Source: Falciphora oryzae (lineage: Eukaryota; Ascomycota; Sordariomycetes; Magnaporthales; Magnaporthaceae). Taken from it: a DNA stretch of 21,255 bases. The notes below the pieces were generated by a model. It was given only the letters and a program-made list of their open reading frames with translations, was not told the DNA's origin and ran no database searches. The position numbers and the translations under genes were made by a program. Position 1 is the first letter of the stretch, and each line of letters starts with the position of its first letter. The stretch covers positions 96,697-117,951 of the forward strand of contig JNVV01000069.1 in the NCBI GenBank assembly GCA_000733355.1. Reading direction: 5' to 3'. Below are positions 1 through 10,381 of the stretch, in pieces.

Positions 1-2
1 CC

Positions 3-398
3 CGGGACGCCCGAAACGCCTGGTACGAAAACAACCTACCGGACCGGTATAAGGCTATAGGCCTCCCGCCGGCACCACGGCCCGCACCCGAAGCTTTACA
101 GCTGCACCGGAAAGTGTTACAGCGGCTAATAGCCGCACGCACGGGACATGGGGACTTCGACTGGTACCACCGAAAGTACCAGCACGAAAACGATAACCCG
201 TGCCGTTGCGGAAGAAACAAGTCCCCCTCCCACCCTGTATTTTGCAGGTTGGCTAAGGCGGCGGAAAACAAATGGCCTAAAACGGACCCTTCCCCGGCCT
301 CCGATAGGCCGGGATATTGGAAACGGCTTCTCCAAAAGCCCTCCCTTTTTGCTTCGTTCGTCGAAGCTACTAACTACTATACTATCGCTGGACGGTAA
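3..398 (+). CDS. C-terminal end of a Tad-like LINE (non-LTR retrotransposon) ORF2, 5' truncated by the window edge
   Basis: Frame 3 is open from the window edge to a TAA at 396-398, giving about 131 residues. It carries the block typical of the end of fungal Tad-clade ORF2 proteins: RTGHGDFDWYHRKY, then CRCGRNKSPSHPVFCR, a Cys-x-Cys...His...Cys zinc-binding motif (Cys codons at 201, 207 and 243). It ends with FASFVEATNYYTIAGR, the usual family ending. In the full protein this follows the reverse transcriptase and RNase H domains, which lie outside the window; the zinc motif probably binds RNA. Unlike the elements to its right, this piece is GC-rich and its four Gln codons are all CAG/CAA. The TAA falls where the family normally stops. 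The alternative, a domesticated RT-like gene, is less likely. Confidence 0.75.
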   Translation, partial: RDARNAWYENNLPDRYKAIGLPPAPRPAPEALQLHRKVLQRLIAARTGHGDFDWYHRKYQHENDNPCRCGRNKSPSHPVFCRLAKAAENKWPKTDPSPASDRPGYWKRLLQKPSLFASFVEATNYYTIAGR

Positions 399-906
399 CA
401 ACAGGGCCCGTGGAGCCCGCTTGTAACCTTTTCCTTTTTCCTTTACACTTTTCACTTTTCCTTTGTACTATTAGGACCAACAGTAGGCTCGTTAGTCCCC
501 CGCACCTCCGGCCGGGCCCAGGGGAGGTCCCGAGGACCCCCCCGCCCAACCCGGCCTTACCCCTTTTCCGGCACACCCGCCGGCCGACAGCACCACTACC
601 ACTCGCAGCGCTTTACAACGCCCCGGCGTATACACATACGCCCTACCGCCGATCGCCCGCTCACTAACAAGGAGCGCCGGAATGCGGCCCGACTTCCGTG
701 TGCCTACGGGTTTAATCTGCTAGCCGCCTTAATAGCAACATGTAGCCTAGTGTTAAGCTTAGGTAGCGCTAGCACGTCATATGCCCCTTGGGAGGCAGGG
801 ACTAGTAGATCCCGATATAATGACGTTAAATATACTCTCTCTCTCTCTCTCTCTCACAAACCTTCCGGGACCCGACAAAAACATTCGAGCATCAACAAGT
901 ACGCCT
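399..906. other. Non-coding stretch between the LINE ORF and the gypsy element
   Basis: This is probably the LINE 3' untranslated region plus the junction to the next element. It begins with a pyrimidine-rich run (about 420-470, repeated CCTTTT/CTTTTC units), then a C/G-rich segment, then a (CT)n tract. Frame 3 happens to stay open past the LINE stop to 939, but the translation is Pro/Arg-rich and low in information, so I do not call it a gene. I found no convincing LTR here for the gypsy element that follows. Confidence 0.4.
835..855. repeat. (CT)n dinucleotide microsatellite
   Basis: About ten perfect CT units. It lies between the LINE tail and the gypsy element and may mark the 3' end of the LINE, since fungal LINEs often end in simple repeats. 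Confidence 0.85.
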
Positions 907-1149
907 ATGCTAGGCACGATGCCCGAGTTTTTAATCCTTAAGGGCGATTCCCTAGTGCCTTATCGGGCCGCTACCCACCTACCACACAACGATAGTGTGT
1001 ATTTCGAAAGGGCCAAGCGAACCAACAGTTGGTTTAAAGCAATGCAACCACATCCGGGCATTAAACCACCTACCAAACCTACTGCTGCCGCGATAACCTT
1101 TAACCCTCCGCTTAACGATAGCTACAATTTCGAGTACGACCTTATTTGA
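907..1149 (+). CDS. Small ORF upstream of gypsy gag, unknown function
   Basis: About 80 codons from the ATG at 907 (a second ATG at 919 starts MPEFLILKGDSLVPYRAA) to a TGA at 1147. It is in the same frame as the gypsy gag-pol that begins at 1240, and the same frame is already open from 781. The protein is hydrophilic with no motif I recognise. It could be a leader ORF of the gypsy element or the remnant of an older gene. It is the only ORF in this half of the window that ends on TGA rather than TAA/TAG, which matters for the stop-codon question discussed in the findings. Confidence 0.35.
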   Translation: MLGTMPEFLILKGDSLVPYRAATHLPHNDSVYFERAKRTNSWFKAMQPHPGIKPPTKPTAAAITFNPPLNDSYNFEYDLI

Positions 1150-1239
1150 AATATTCGCTTTGGCAGATTAGCATCGGTCGTTTACTACCCGCCCCGTGGG
1201 GAACGCGAAACTACCTCCCAGACGGCTATAGGCGATTTT

Positions 1240-3330
1240 ATGGCCTCGTCCTCCGCCTAAAACGGCTTTCGTCCTAGCTTTAATGGCGAGAAGATCCGAC
1301 TTTTTGGAAAGCGAATGGATAGGCAGGATACTGCCGTGGAACGTACTTTATCCTTCCTAAAGCGAATCGATAAAACCTAAAAGGACTAAAGCAATACTAT
1401 AAGATAGATAATGACTAAGTTGGGAAGCATCGAAAATAGCCGAAAGCGTTTTCGCCGTTCCCGATATAAGCAATATTACAGCTTTAGCGCTTCGCGATTT
1501 AGCTACAACCGTCGTGCTATTTCGTTAGACCTTAGTGAGGTACGACGCCGTTTGGGTGAAGTCCGACGTGAACAGATTCGAGCTTATAACGCACCGGTAC
1601 AGTCGTTGCGCGACGATTAAAACCCCTTTTTTGGCGCGCGCGTTACCTTTTTTTACGGCAACGGTTATTTGGACGCTGAGCTTGAGGTATACCGCGGACG
1701 GCCTAATGCGGGAGCATCCCGTCCTAAGTTTTAGCTGCCTTTAGCCAAACAGGCCCACGTGATATACGCTGTTGCGGGCGGCAACGGAAACCCGTCGGAC
1801 CTTTCGTCCTCCTTTGACGACGACGATAACGGAGGAGCCCCTTTCGACCGAGAGCCAAAGGAGCTTCCGCTTTGCCTATTGAGAAACCTTCGTCCCTTCC
1901 GGTCTACTCCCATCGACATTCCTATCTAGGACCTAACTCGGAACAAAGGCAACTTTTACGTCCCTTTGCCGAGAGATAGGAGGGATTAAAACCGAGATCG
2001 AAACCGAGATCGAAATCGGGACCGGGACGCTCGAAAGGATATGGAGAACCGTGCAACCCGTAATTACAAGCAGCAGATAGTTGATACCTACGTTTTTATT
2101 CGCCCTAACGGAAATCGCTTTTTTTTTAAGCGAAAGATGATTGGAGTTTTCGATCTTTACCAAAAGGATTTTGATAACCAGGGCATTTTGTTCGACTTTA
2201 AGCTGATAATTTTTATAAACGTTTATTCCTTTACCGAACGGATCGAGATTTTCCGCAAAAACCCAGATACGGTTTAGGACGTCGATTATTAGCTGTTTAA
2301 CCTTTTCCAGACCCTTTTTAGCGGCTTAGCAGCTATTTGGTGAAGTAGCTAGTTTAATTGGGAGGAACGCGCCACTTTAAAAGTTTAAAGCCTAACGGCA
2401 GTCCTTACAGCCTTTAAGTGACAGTTCGCTCCAAACGCTAGCAAAGCTACTAAGCTTTTTATTAAAGCGATTTTTACCTTCCGAAACCTTGCCGCAAACG
2501 AGTCCGTTTTGCACCAGTTCGTTTTTAAGATGCTCCGTTTTGCTAAAGGCATGGGCATTATTTAAAACGGCAACTGGTACGGCATTATAATCCAGATTTG
2601 GAACCGCTTTGATTTAAGCATCCAAACGCGGCTAAGGGCTTCTAAGTTGATTGAGACTCGCGCTAAGTACTTCTGTTATATTAAGGAAAACAATTTGGTG
2701 CTGGTTACCGTGGCCCGGAAGCATTATCCCAATGCTGTGGCTAAAAGATACGACTTCCGTAGCAAAGGCTATAACGACGACTACAGTGGCAAGCGCGACA
2801 ACTACAGCTCTAGCAAATTTAGCAGTCGCTATTACGACAAATCCTATAACAAGCGTCGGGATTATGATCGAAACTACCGCTATTACGATTTTCGCCGTAA
2901 TTTTGACCGCAAGGACTACTATCGCGATAAAGATCGCGATTACAAATTTCGCGATTATAAACGGGACGATTATAAAAACCGTAATAGTCGCAAAGACGAT
3001 TACAAAAGGAGTGGCAGCCGTAACCGTCGCGATAAAGATCGCAACTATAAGCGCTTAGACTATAAGCAGCGCGACCGAGTCCATAACGTTAAAAACGGTA
3101 ACGCTAGCGCCGAAAACTCGCCGGCTAATTACAGTAACGATGATAGCGCTTCGAGCATTGCAAATTCCGTTGACGCGGACGAGCTTTACGCTGTTAAGGA
3201 GCGTACGGAGTTGCACATTTGCAAGCGTTGTGGCGTCGTTACCCTTTTTTGCAATTTGCTTTTTGCTTATTTTACCGTTTGCCCTGGCGAGCCCGTTTAT
3301 CAAATTAATGAAAAGCCCTTTACTCCTTAG
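1240..3330 (+). pseudogene. gag: Gypsy gag (capsid/nucleocapsid part of the polyprotein)
   Basis: Gag should bind and package the element RNA and form the virus-like particle. The frame-1 start at ATG 1240 gives MASSS; the frame runs on into pol. Visible parts are: an Arg/Asp repeat at about 1990-2035 (tandem NRDR units); a capsid-like stretch at about 2275-2640 including AAIW and LTAVLTAFK; a very basic Tyr/Asp/Arg/Lys-rich region at 2740-3070, probably RNA-binding; then HICKRCGVVTLFC at 3214-3255, resembling the C2H2-like finger of related gags but with its expected histidines replaced by Phe/Tyr. Standard-code breaks are TAR codons at 1258, 1378, 1387, 1405, 1618, 1732, 1927, 1987, 2275, 2290, 2350, 2386, 2563 and 3328, and TGA at 2341 and 2419. 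No frameshift is evident. Confidence 0.7.
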
Positions 3331-4359
3331 CAGTTTATAAAAACAAACGTTATCGAAAAGGCTACCAAAGTCGACCTAAATATAATCGCATTAGGCGGTT
3401 ACTTCTACGCTAAAATAACGATCTGCTTATTTCTTAATGGCTAAAAGATTTAAATTTGTGCTGATTCCGGCTTTGGCCGAGACCTGGTAGCTGTCGACTT
3501 CCTCCGTTACTACGAGCACAAGGTTTACGACGTAAACGACCCTAACGCTTAATTTATCCTTTTTGGATGGAATTCTGAGCGCCCCAAACGTACTACCAAA
3601 TTCGCATGCGTCACTTTTTATACGCCTGGCTACTACCTTAACGGCTTTTCCGCCGTGCTTAAGCAGTTAGTTTACGCTTAGATCGTCGAGCATTTGGTTG
3701 CGGGCATGATCCTTGGCGTTGCCTTTTTCAAGCCTCGGAAGGTTTCGATTGATTTTGCGGCCGATTTGATCAATTTCCCTTTGGACCACTTCCACGTCCC
3801 GATCGCTACAGTTAAGGGAAGTATTGCAATCGTCCGAACCGTTAAGACTGCCAGCGCCGTCGTGATCCCGGCGCAGCAAACTATCGCAGTCCCAGTGAAG
3901 TACTTCCCGCTCCCTAAGGGACGTACGTTCTTTATAGAGGGAAACCATCCTGCTGCTTTTAATGCCGTAGTTAACTGTAACATTAAGCCCGTGTGCTTAA
4001 TGCATAACGCCACAGGTTAACCTATGCGATTTACTAAAAACATACGCATGGCCACCATTCGAAAGCATACGGACCAAGTTTACCAAATCCTTAACTTTAA
4101 GATAGCCTTTAAGGCTATTACCGGTGTGATAGCACTGGCCGCCGCCGCTATGGGCCACCAAGCTAAGTATAGCGCCGAGTACGGCCTCGAAACCCTTTCG
4201 ACCTTCCTTCCCTCCAAGGCACCTGTTGCGGGCAAAGCTCCTTAGGACACCGGTCCCAAACCGATTATCCCCGAAGTGATTAGCATCGCTAGCTCCGGCT
4301 AAGGCAAAAAAAAGATAGTAACGTTAAACTTTAACTCACTATCTAATTAAATCTATAAT
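3331..4359 (+). pseudogene. pol: Gypsy aspartic protease and linker region
   Basis: Cleaves the Gag-Pol polyprotein. The catalytic triplet Asp-Ser-Gly is at 3463-3471 within the context CADSGFGRDLVAVDFL, followed by a hydrophobic beta-rich stretch to about 3720 that matches a retropepsin fold in length. The linker to about 4350 is Ala/Val-rich and poorly conserved. The frame is shared with gag and RT. TAR codons at 3442, 3451, 3550, 3679, 4018, 4243, 4300 and 4348 interrupt it under the standard code; none is TGA. The Asp itself is intact. The assignment rests on one motif and on position between gag and RT. Confidence 0.6.
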
Positions 4360-5490
4360 ATGACATTGGGAGGAAAAGAGGCTGGGATGCCCGCAGTGCC
4401 AAAGAAGCCTCCCAAAGAGCCTGGATCTGGACCGGACGTCAACATCCCGCTGGGAGACCCTATGCTTAACTTTTCGGAGTCTTTTCCCCGTGTCCCGGAA
4501 AAGAGGAGCAACATCCGTGCCCCTGAGAAGGCACCTTACATTTTGACCAAGGATAAGGTCCACGTGTATAACGGAGACCCAACGGAAGCCCGGATCCTTA
4601 AGAACATTTGTAAACGCGCAGATATTTGGCGCGATAGGGGACCGATCGATATCCCCGAAAACGAACAGATGAAGATCCCTTTCGTTAAGGGATGGCAGAA
4701 CCAGGGCGCTAAGCTACTTAACCGACCCTATCCTGTCGCTCGCAAGGATAAGGACGTTATCGATAAAACGCACGACAAATTTAACGAACAGGGTCGCTTA
4801 GAGCTAGTCAACCACGCTATACCCTTCGCGTTCCTTTGCTTCGTTATATGGCGTATGGTTTACGGTTAACCCAAAAGTCGTGTTGTCGTCAACTTCCGCC
4901 AGCTTAATAAAGTTTTAGTTCTGGACGCGTACCCCCTTCCTTTTTAACAGGACGTTATTAACGCATTAAAAGGCAAGAAGTATGCTACCGCTGTCGATGC
5001 CACCGCCTTCTTCTTCCAGTTCTTCGTACACCTCGAGCATCGAAACCGGCTTACGATTTCAAGCTATAAAGGTTTCGAACGCTCGCGTGTCGCTTTTATG
5101 GGTTACCGGAACTCACCTGCCTACGTTTAACGCTTTATGGATAATTTGCTTCGTTTTTATAAGCATTTTTGCCGCTGCTTCGTTGACGATATCATTATTT
5201 TTTCGGACAATTTCCAGGACCACCAGAAGCATTTGAAGGAGATTTTTGGGCTTTTCCAGGGCAAAGGTATTGCAATTTCCCCCGAGAAAAGCTTCGTTGG
5301 CTACCCGAACGTTGAGCTTTTTGGATTTTACGTTGACGCCTTTGGGCTTTTAACTACCGAATTTCGCGTGCAAGGCTTCCGCGACCTCGCCTTCCCCGAT
5401 ACCTTTAAGTTACTGGAAACCTATTTCGGCAGCATTGGCTTTTTCCGATTAATGATTCCCTATTACGCTAAAATCGCCAAGCCTTTTTAA
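4360..5490 (+). pseudogene. pol: Gypsy reverse transcriptase
   Basis: Copies element RNA into DNA inside the particle. The RT core starts with EQGRLELVNHA (about 4787) and continues with SRVVVNFRQLNKV (4876), LDAYPLP (4921), the MGYRNSPAYV block (5098-5127) and the catalytic FVDDIIIFS with both aspartates at 5185-5190; it ends in YFGSIGFFRLMIPYYAKIAKP (about 5425-5487). This order and spacing fit the fungal chromovirus RT. TAR codons at 4867, 4945, 5128 and 5488 break the standard reading. From memory of the family, 4945, 5128 and 5488 fall on positions normally Gln (PLQ-x-D, AYVQR and PLQRRK). Several usually Leu/Trp positions are Phe, so the protein is diverged but not randomised. Confidence 0.85.
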
Positions 5491-6429
5491 AAACGCAAGG
5501 TCCTTTTGTTAGCTGAGGGCCGCAAGCAGGGAAAAACAAAAGGGGGTTAACGCTAGCATTACGCGAAAAGCACTAAGTTTACCCCGACTGCCGACGAGCT
5601 CAAATCCTTTAAGGCCTTGCAAAACCACATTTGCAAGCATATGAGGCTGTACCATTATGATCCGGACCGGACTTTCTACCTTTAAATCGACGGATCCCTT
5701 AAGCGAGGCTTTGGAGTTATAGTTTTCCAGACCCAACCCGACTACGTCTGGAAGCCAAAGACCGTAATCCCGGCTACCGTCATCCAGCCCGTTATGTTTT
5801 TAAGTCGTTGCTTTACGGCCCCTGAGTTAAATTACGGACCTTTCGAGTTAAAAGTAGCCTGTTTTGTGTGGTCGTGCAAAAGGCTGCGCACCCTACTTCA
5901 CTCTAACAACCAGCCCAAAATCGTTGTTCTTATAGACCACGACGCAACCTCCGGCATCGTTAATAGGACCTGTTTTAATACCGTTTTAACGGACCGCGCT
6001 AACCGACGCCTAATTAACGCGTCCATCTACTTTAGCGCCTATCCCCTAGATGTTTACCACGTACTAGGACGCTTTAACCTTGTTCCTAACGCATTATCTC
6101 GCCTTCCAACTACTATAGGGGATGCTGAAACGCGTGCTAGGCCCGACGAGCCCGTCCTGGACTTACTTTGGGAAAAGGGCCCTGACGACCGATATGACGA
6201 GGATAACGTTAAATACGTCCTGCAGGTAGCCGAAGCTGTTATAAAGGATAGCATGCGCTTCCAGTTTATTAAGTACTATAAGGAGGACCCAGTGTTTTAT
6301 AAGTTGATTACGGAGCTCGCTACGCCTCGCCCCGGCAAAGCACCCCCTAAGCACGAGGACGTGCTGAATGCTTCCAAAGCCGGGCACCCCTTCCGCGTTG
6401 TCGATGGCCTGTTTTACAATAGGGACAAT
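5491..6429 (+). pseudogene. pol: Gypsy RNase H and connection to integrase
   Basis: Degrades the RNA strand of the RNA-DNA hybrid. Visible blocks are YDPDRTFYL-x-IDGS (5659-5697) with the first acidic residue, FLSRCFTAPELNYGPFELKV (5797-5856) with the conserved Glu, VVLIDHDAT (5926-5951) with the next Asp, and VYHVLGRFNLVPNALSRLP (6052-6108), the usual ALSR end of gypsy RNase H. TAR codons at 5548, 5554 and 5683; none between 5686 and 6516, giving the longest clean run of the element (5686-6519). Downstream, 6110-6430 is a tether with no recognised catalytic motif. Confidence 0.8.
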
Positions 6430-7425
6430 GACGGAGTCGAGCGATTTGTGATTCCGTTCCTTATGGTGAAAACCTTTTTGGAGGAGGCCCATGATTACAA
6501 GCACCACTTCGGTCGCTAACGCATGACAAACGCCTTCGCCGGTATGCACTTCCGGTCCAAAAGGCGCCAGATCGACCGGTATATTAAAAATTGTTACGTT
6601 TGCGGCATGAACTAGACCGACAACCAAAAGCCCATCGGTATGCTCCAGCCCATCCAGGCCCTAACTGAACCTATGAGCGTGTTAATTATGGACTTTGTCA
6701 CTGCATTCCTAGTCGTACCGTTAGTAAATACCTTTTAGCAGCTTAGCACCTACGACTTTTTTAACGCCTTTTTTACCGTTACCGACAAAACATCCAAGCG
6801 GACTATCCTGATCCCCGGACACGATACCTATAGTGCGGAGCATTAGGCTTCGCTGCTGTTACGATATTTCTTTATAGCTGACTGGCTTTGCCCCCGTGCT
6901 ATTATTTCCGACAGGGACGCCAAATTCACCGGAGCCTTTTGGCAGACCCTTTGGAAAGGCTTTGGGATTAAGCTTGCTATAACTACGGCCTACCATCCCC
7001 AAGCAGATGGCTAGTCCGAAAGGAAGAACTAACTGGTGGAGTTGGCTATCCGCTTCCATGCTTAGGAGCATTCCGCCTAGGTCGACATTTTCCTTGCACT
7101 CCAGTGGGATATTAACAACTCGACCACGTCGGCCACGGATTGTTTACCGCACGAGTTTCTTTTCGGATTCAAGCTTTTTGGACCTGTTACTCGCCTTACC
7201 AACTCAGACTTAAAGGATACCCTTGACCTTTAGTATATGCGCGAGCACTTCCGACGCGAGGCGCAGTACGTTATGGATTTTGCAGCTTCCGAGATGAAGA
7301 GGCTGTACGATGGCAAGCACCGCTATAAAGAGTTTAACGAGGGAAACCAAGTCTGGCTGAAAATGGGTGCCGCTTATAAGCTTCGCGGAGGAACTGTAAA
7401 TAACAAAACAGCCCCTCTTCGCTAG
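6430..7425 (+). pseudogene. pol: Gypsy integrase with HHCC zinc finger and DDE core
   Basis: Inserts the cDNA into chromosomes. The zinc finger has His codons at 6490 and 6502/6505 and Cys codons at 6592 and 6601. The DDE triad is Asp 6691 (IMDFV), Asp 6910 or 6916 (SDRDAKF) and Glu 7018 (SER). FWQTLWKGFG and YHPQADG are clear. TAR codons at 6517, 6613, 6736, 6844, 7012, 7030, 7063, 7078, 7231 and 7423 interrupt it. Those at 7012 and 7030 occupy the two Gln positions of the near-universal DGQ-x-ER-x-NQ motif, and 6613 occupies the Gln of LNQTD. His, Cys and Trp residues of the same motifs are all intact. Confidence 0.85.
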
Positions 7426-7935
7426 GGACCCTACACGATTAAAAAGAAGGTTTCACCCCTGGCTTACGAGCTCGAGTTACCCACTAACGGCATTAGGATT
7501 CACCTAGTGATATCCATCCAGCACCTCCTTCGCTACCACGCTAAAAATGACCCCTTCCAGCGAGTACCAGCACCACCTGGCCCCGTCGATTATACCCCGG
7601 CTGACGACGAATCCGACGACCTTGGCAACCCCGACGACAAGTCGTTCGAGGTTGAACGCATCACCAACCATAGGGTCAAAAGGGGCGGCGCTGTCGAGTA
7701 CTACGTGGTCTGGAAGGGATACGGCGACTACGAGGGCACCTGGGAGCCCAAGGCCAATTTTAAGCACGCACCCAAAGTAGTCGAGGCCTACGAGAAGTCG
7801 CAGGCAACCCTAACCGCATTTAAGGGTAAGGTCAATGCTCCGGCCAACGGCCCTTTCCCGGCAGCCAACGACGTCTTTGAAGCTCAGGGACCTACTCCGG
7901 TCAAACGCGGCCGTGGACGCCCGCGCAAGAACTAG
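7426..7935 (+). CDS. pol: Gypsy integrase C-terminus with chromodomain and AT-hook
   Basis: After GPYTIKKKVSPLAYELELP (the GPF/Y-like module) and ISIQHLLRYH, a chromodomain lies at 7645-7800: FEVERITNHRV, then VEYYVVWKGYGDYEGTWEP. Its aromatic cage residues Tyr/Trp are present. Chromodomains of this class bind methylated histone H3 and direct insertion into heterochromatin. A basic RGRGRPRKN AT-hook-like tail ends at TAG 7933-7935. No internal stop occurs in this segment and CAG/CAA Gln codons are used. Whether TAG 7933 is the real end depends on the decoding question; the position fits the family. Confidence 0.9.
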   Translation, partial: GPYTIKKKVSPLAYELELPTNGIRIHLVISIQHLLRYHAKNDPFQRVPAPPGPVDYTPADDESDDLGNPDDKSFEVERITNHRVKRGGAVEYYVVWKGYGDYEGTWEPKANFKHAPKVVEAYEKSQATLTAFKGKVNAPANGPFPAANDVFEAQGPTPVKRGRGRPRKN

Positions 7936-8023
7936 ACGCCACAAGGGCGAGAGAGAAGGAGAACACTGCGCTGTTTGTATTTAGCATCGAGGACGATGCC
8001 GTTTCTTTAAAGGGCCGGCACTT

Positions 8024-8092
8024 GTTACGGCCAGTAGGGCCTTAACTGTAGATAGAGGAGTTGGGACCAGAGACCTTTATCGTCAGATAAGG
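8024..8092 (+). repeat. Possible beginning of the gypsy 3' LTR
   Basis: TGTTACGGCC begins just downstream of TTTAAAGGGCCGG, the arrangement of a polypurine tract followed by an LTR start 88 bp after the pol stop. No second copy and no matching ...GTAACA end was found, so neither length nor identity can be confirmed. The GC-rich inverted GGCC-rich block to about 8165 may be part of it. Confidence 0.3.
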
Positions 8093-8919
8093 GTGGAGGC
8101 TCCACAAGGTGGATCCCGCACAGAGATATCCCAAATCTCTGCAGGGCCAGGCCTCCGGCCTCCAACCTACTCCGAATATCATCTTCCTGCTACTCCAATA
8201 TCTCTGCCCTTGACTGCTTTGACAGATACGCCTTCGAACCTTTTCCCTTACTTAACGCTTCGGCCGGCTGCTTTCGATTCACCTTTAGCGGCGCGGAATT
8301 CCCGCCTACAAACAGCTCGCCGTTTAGGGGCCCCCGCGTCCCTCCAAGAGCCCCGCCACTCCTATCTATTTGACGACGATTCTGACCCCCTAAAAGAGCC
8401 CGACTCCCCGACCTATAACCTGGTACAAGAAACGCTACAGTTTTGGCGCAATTTAAAGCCACAATCTTCGTTCCCCAAATTTTTTAAACAATAGGCGTGT
8501 TAGCGTCGCACCGATAGCAAACGCAATGGACCTCGCCTTTCCCAACTCCGCTCCTATTTGCAAAACCCCGACGTTTAGCATGCTTTTTCCGAAATTGGCA
8601 TCCAGATCCTGCTTAACGGCGAAAGCGCGCCTCCAAATACGTATTACGCCTTTATCCGCCGAAAGTTTAACGCCTTTGCCGCGTTTAGCCCGTTCGATAA
8701 CTTCGACCCGGCACAGTTTAATAAAGGAGACGCCCTTTGCACCGCTAAAAATATTTGCGACGTTTCCTGGGTACAAAACCAGCTGTTACAATGCGACTCC
8801 CGCCTTTAAAAACATGCGCTCCTGCTTAACCAGTTGCTTACTACTGTTATGGTTAATACCCGAGCCGATTGGGACTCCTATGGCCCCAACCGTCGAACCC
8901 CCAAACCTACACCTAAAAA

Positions 8920-9040
8920 GGCGGCGACCCCAGGGGGGACAGTTACCCCAGGTGGGGCGGCGACCCCTGGAGTGGCAGCGACTTTTAGAGGGGCAGCGAC
9001 ACCTGGAGGGGCAGCAACATTTGGAAGGGCGGCAACAACT
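8920..9040 (+). repeat. Short imperfect tandem repeat coding for Ala-Ala/Thr-Pro-Gly-Gly units
   Basis: Repeated units close to GGGGCAGCGACCCCTGGA, about 18 bases each, five to six copies, translated as AATPGG or AATFGG in the DUF6589-like frame. The unit length is a multiple of three, so copy-number change would keep the frame. Confidence 0.65.
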
Positions 9041-10376
9041 ACAGCTACAAACTTTGGCCCCCGTTATATGATTGCAAATATTATGGCACACGCGCGGGCG
9101 CCTAAAAAAAGCAACTATTTAAAGCGGGTTTTTGGGATTTATTAGGTAAATAGTGGCGTTCCGTAACGGGTAATAAATGTTTTTTTAAAGTTCGGGGTTA
9201 ACTCCTTTTATAAAGTTACCAAAAACCAAATAACTTTTATGGTCGATAGGGCTATAGTACGTTTGCTAACTAAATAATAACCGATTTTATTTTTTGTATT
9301 AATATGCTTTTTTTTATAAAAGAATATTTAGCGTATTGCTTTTAACCCCAGTTTAATATTTGTTTACGATAATTTTAACTTTATAGACCGTGTTTAAGAT
9401 TTTGGACAGGGCCGCAAAGACGTTATGCGAAACATTACCACCTGCCTCGCTATCGGGAGCCCCGATATCGTCCGCTATACCCAATTACAATGGCATGCTA
9501 TAATACCGTTTAAGTTGGAATGGCTCCGAGGCCCATATATATTAGCCCCTTTTATTGCGAAACCGATGTGCTCCCAATACCTTTTCCGGCATAAGGTGCT
9601 ATACCACCTTTTTAAAGGCACACATACTAATAGGTTTCCTATTTGCTAGTTCCCTAACGTTTTTCGTGTTAACACCCCAAAGTTTTATATTATCCAAACT
9701 CCAGCTATTATGGAAAGCGAAGGCGAGCTTGGCGGTGTTTTTCGGGTTTATAAACAACTTTTCCAGGGGATTTTAGGTTTTAAACCCGGCATATTTAACT
9801 ATAATAACGTCCTTATCCTATTCTATAGCAACCAAAAAACAACATCCTTTATCAAACATATCCAATCCGCTAACATTAAATGTATTACACTTTTTAACTG
9901 CAAGCAATGGCTTTTTCCAATCCCTGCCTTTTTTCACGTCCAAATCAATTTTATCCACCACGTTTGGAAAGAGTTTTATCCTTTAGTTAAGGCCGATATT
10001 TTAGGTTTCGGCCGTAGTTAAAAGATATTTAGTTCCAAGCTAAAGTTTTACCACGCGCTTCGACTCCTCCAAAACAGCTACCGTGCACGCGTTTTTGCTA
10101 TAAGCATAAGCGTATTCCAAAAGGATGGCAAACTCCCCAAAGGGCAGGGACTTATCCCATCCGCCGTATAAAAAGCGTTTGCTTCCGCTTCCCCGGAATA
10201 CATCGAATCTTTCCAAACCAGGGTCGATAAGGAAACGTTTTTAGCATTTGCTATTATAGGACGGAACCCTAATACGAACAGTCCCGTTAACATCCTTTTC
10301 CGGTTACAAAGTCGGTATTTCCAAGCTATACAGCTGCTTTGGATTGTTAACGAAGCTATACGATAAAGGGATTTCG

Positions 10377-10381
10377 GTATC
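10377..10381. repeat. Target-site duplication, left copy (GTATC)
   Basis: GTATC directly before the 5' LTR is repeated exactly at 17998-18002 after the 3' LTR. Five bases is the usual Ty1/copia duplication length. Confidence 0.95.

Larger units (their letters stand above)
907..8023 (+). mobile_element. Ty3/gypsy LTR retrotransposon of the chromovirus type, LTRs not resolved
   Basis: A full-length internal region in the order gag, protease, reverse transcriptase, RNase H, integrase, chromodomain, all in one frame from 1240 to 7935. Catalytic residues are visible in every enzyme domain. No 5' LTR or primer-binding site could be identified. A TGTTAC start at 8024 just after a purine-containing run may be the first bases of a 3' LTR, but no repeat partner is present. 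The left boundary is therefore approximate. Confidence 0.85.
8093..10381 (+). pseudogene. DUF6589-like gene, 5' part, split by the copia insertion
   Basis: One frame (frame 2) runs from about 8093 to the copia insertion point at 10381, about 760 codons with no frameshift and no TGA, but with TAA/TAG at 8492, 8501, 8576, 8807, 9143, 9164, 9275, 9278, 9317, 9329, 9395, 9647, 10019, 10169 and 10364. The N-terminal half is unrecognised and includes an Ala/Thr/Pro/Gly repeat at 8920-9040 (AATPGG and AATFGG units). The second half resembles fungal DUF6589 proteins: VYDNFNFIDRV, then GRKDVMRNITT (about 9362-9448), WLFPIPAFFHVQINFI (about 9908-9955), and LLWIVNEAIR near the junction. The function of DUF6589 proteins is unknown to me; they are multicopy in many fungi. 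No ATG start could be chosen; 8093 is a GTG in a frame open further upstream. Confidence 0.55.

Noticed and set aside
126..455. Minus-strand ORF of 109 codons over the LINE tail
   Set aside because: It mirrors the GC-rich LINE frame, has no motif and low-complexity composition; a shadow of the real ORF.
751..858. Possible short 5' LTR of the gypsy element (TGTTAA...CTCACA)
   Set aside because: Ends are weak, no copy is present downstream of the gypsy pol, and the CT tract explains the right border.
2651..3058. ORF of 135 codons rich in Ile/Thr/Ala in frame 2 over gypsy gag
   Set aside because: It is the shifted reading of the Tyr/Asp/Arg-rich gag segment; repetitive codons keep the other frame open.
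5137..5490. A recoding signal, such as one frameshift site, to explain the broken gypsy frame
   Set aside because: The segments before and after each stop are all in the same frame, so no frameshift is needed, and there are far too many TAR codons for a single readthrough site.
6163..6627. Minus-strand ORF of 154 codons over the RNase H/integrase region
   Set aside because: It overlaps the strongly supported integrase frame and shows no domain.
7938..8042. Frame-3 protein-like stretch (FVFSIEDDAVSLKGRHLL) after the gypsy stop
   Set aside because: Too short, unrecognised and possibly chance; it overlaps the likely LTR start, so not called as a gene.
9555..9776. ORF of 73 codons within the DUF6589-like region in frame 3
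   Set aside because: The frame-2 reading is continuous with DUF6589-like motifs on both sides, so this is a shadow.
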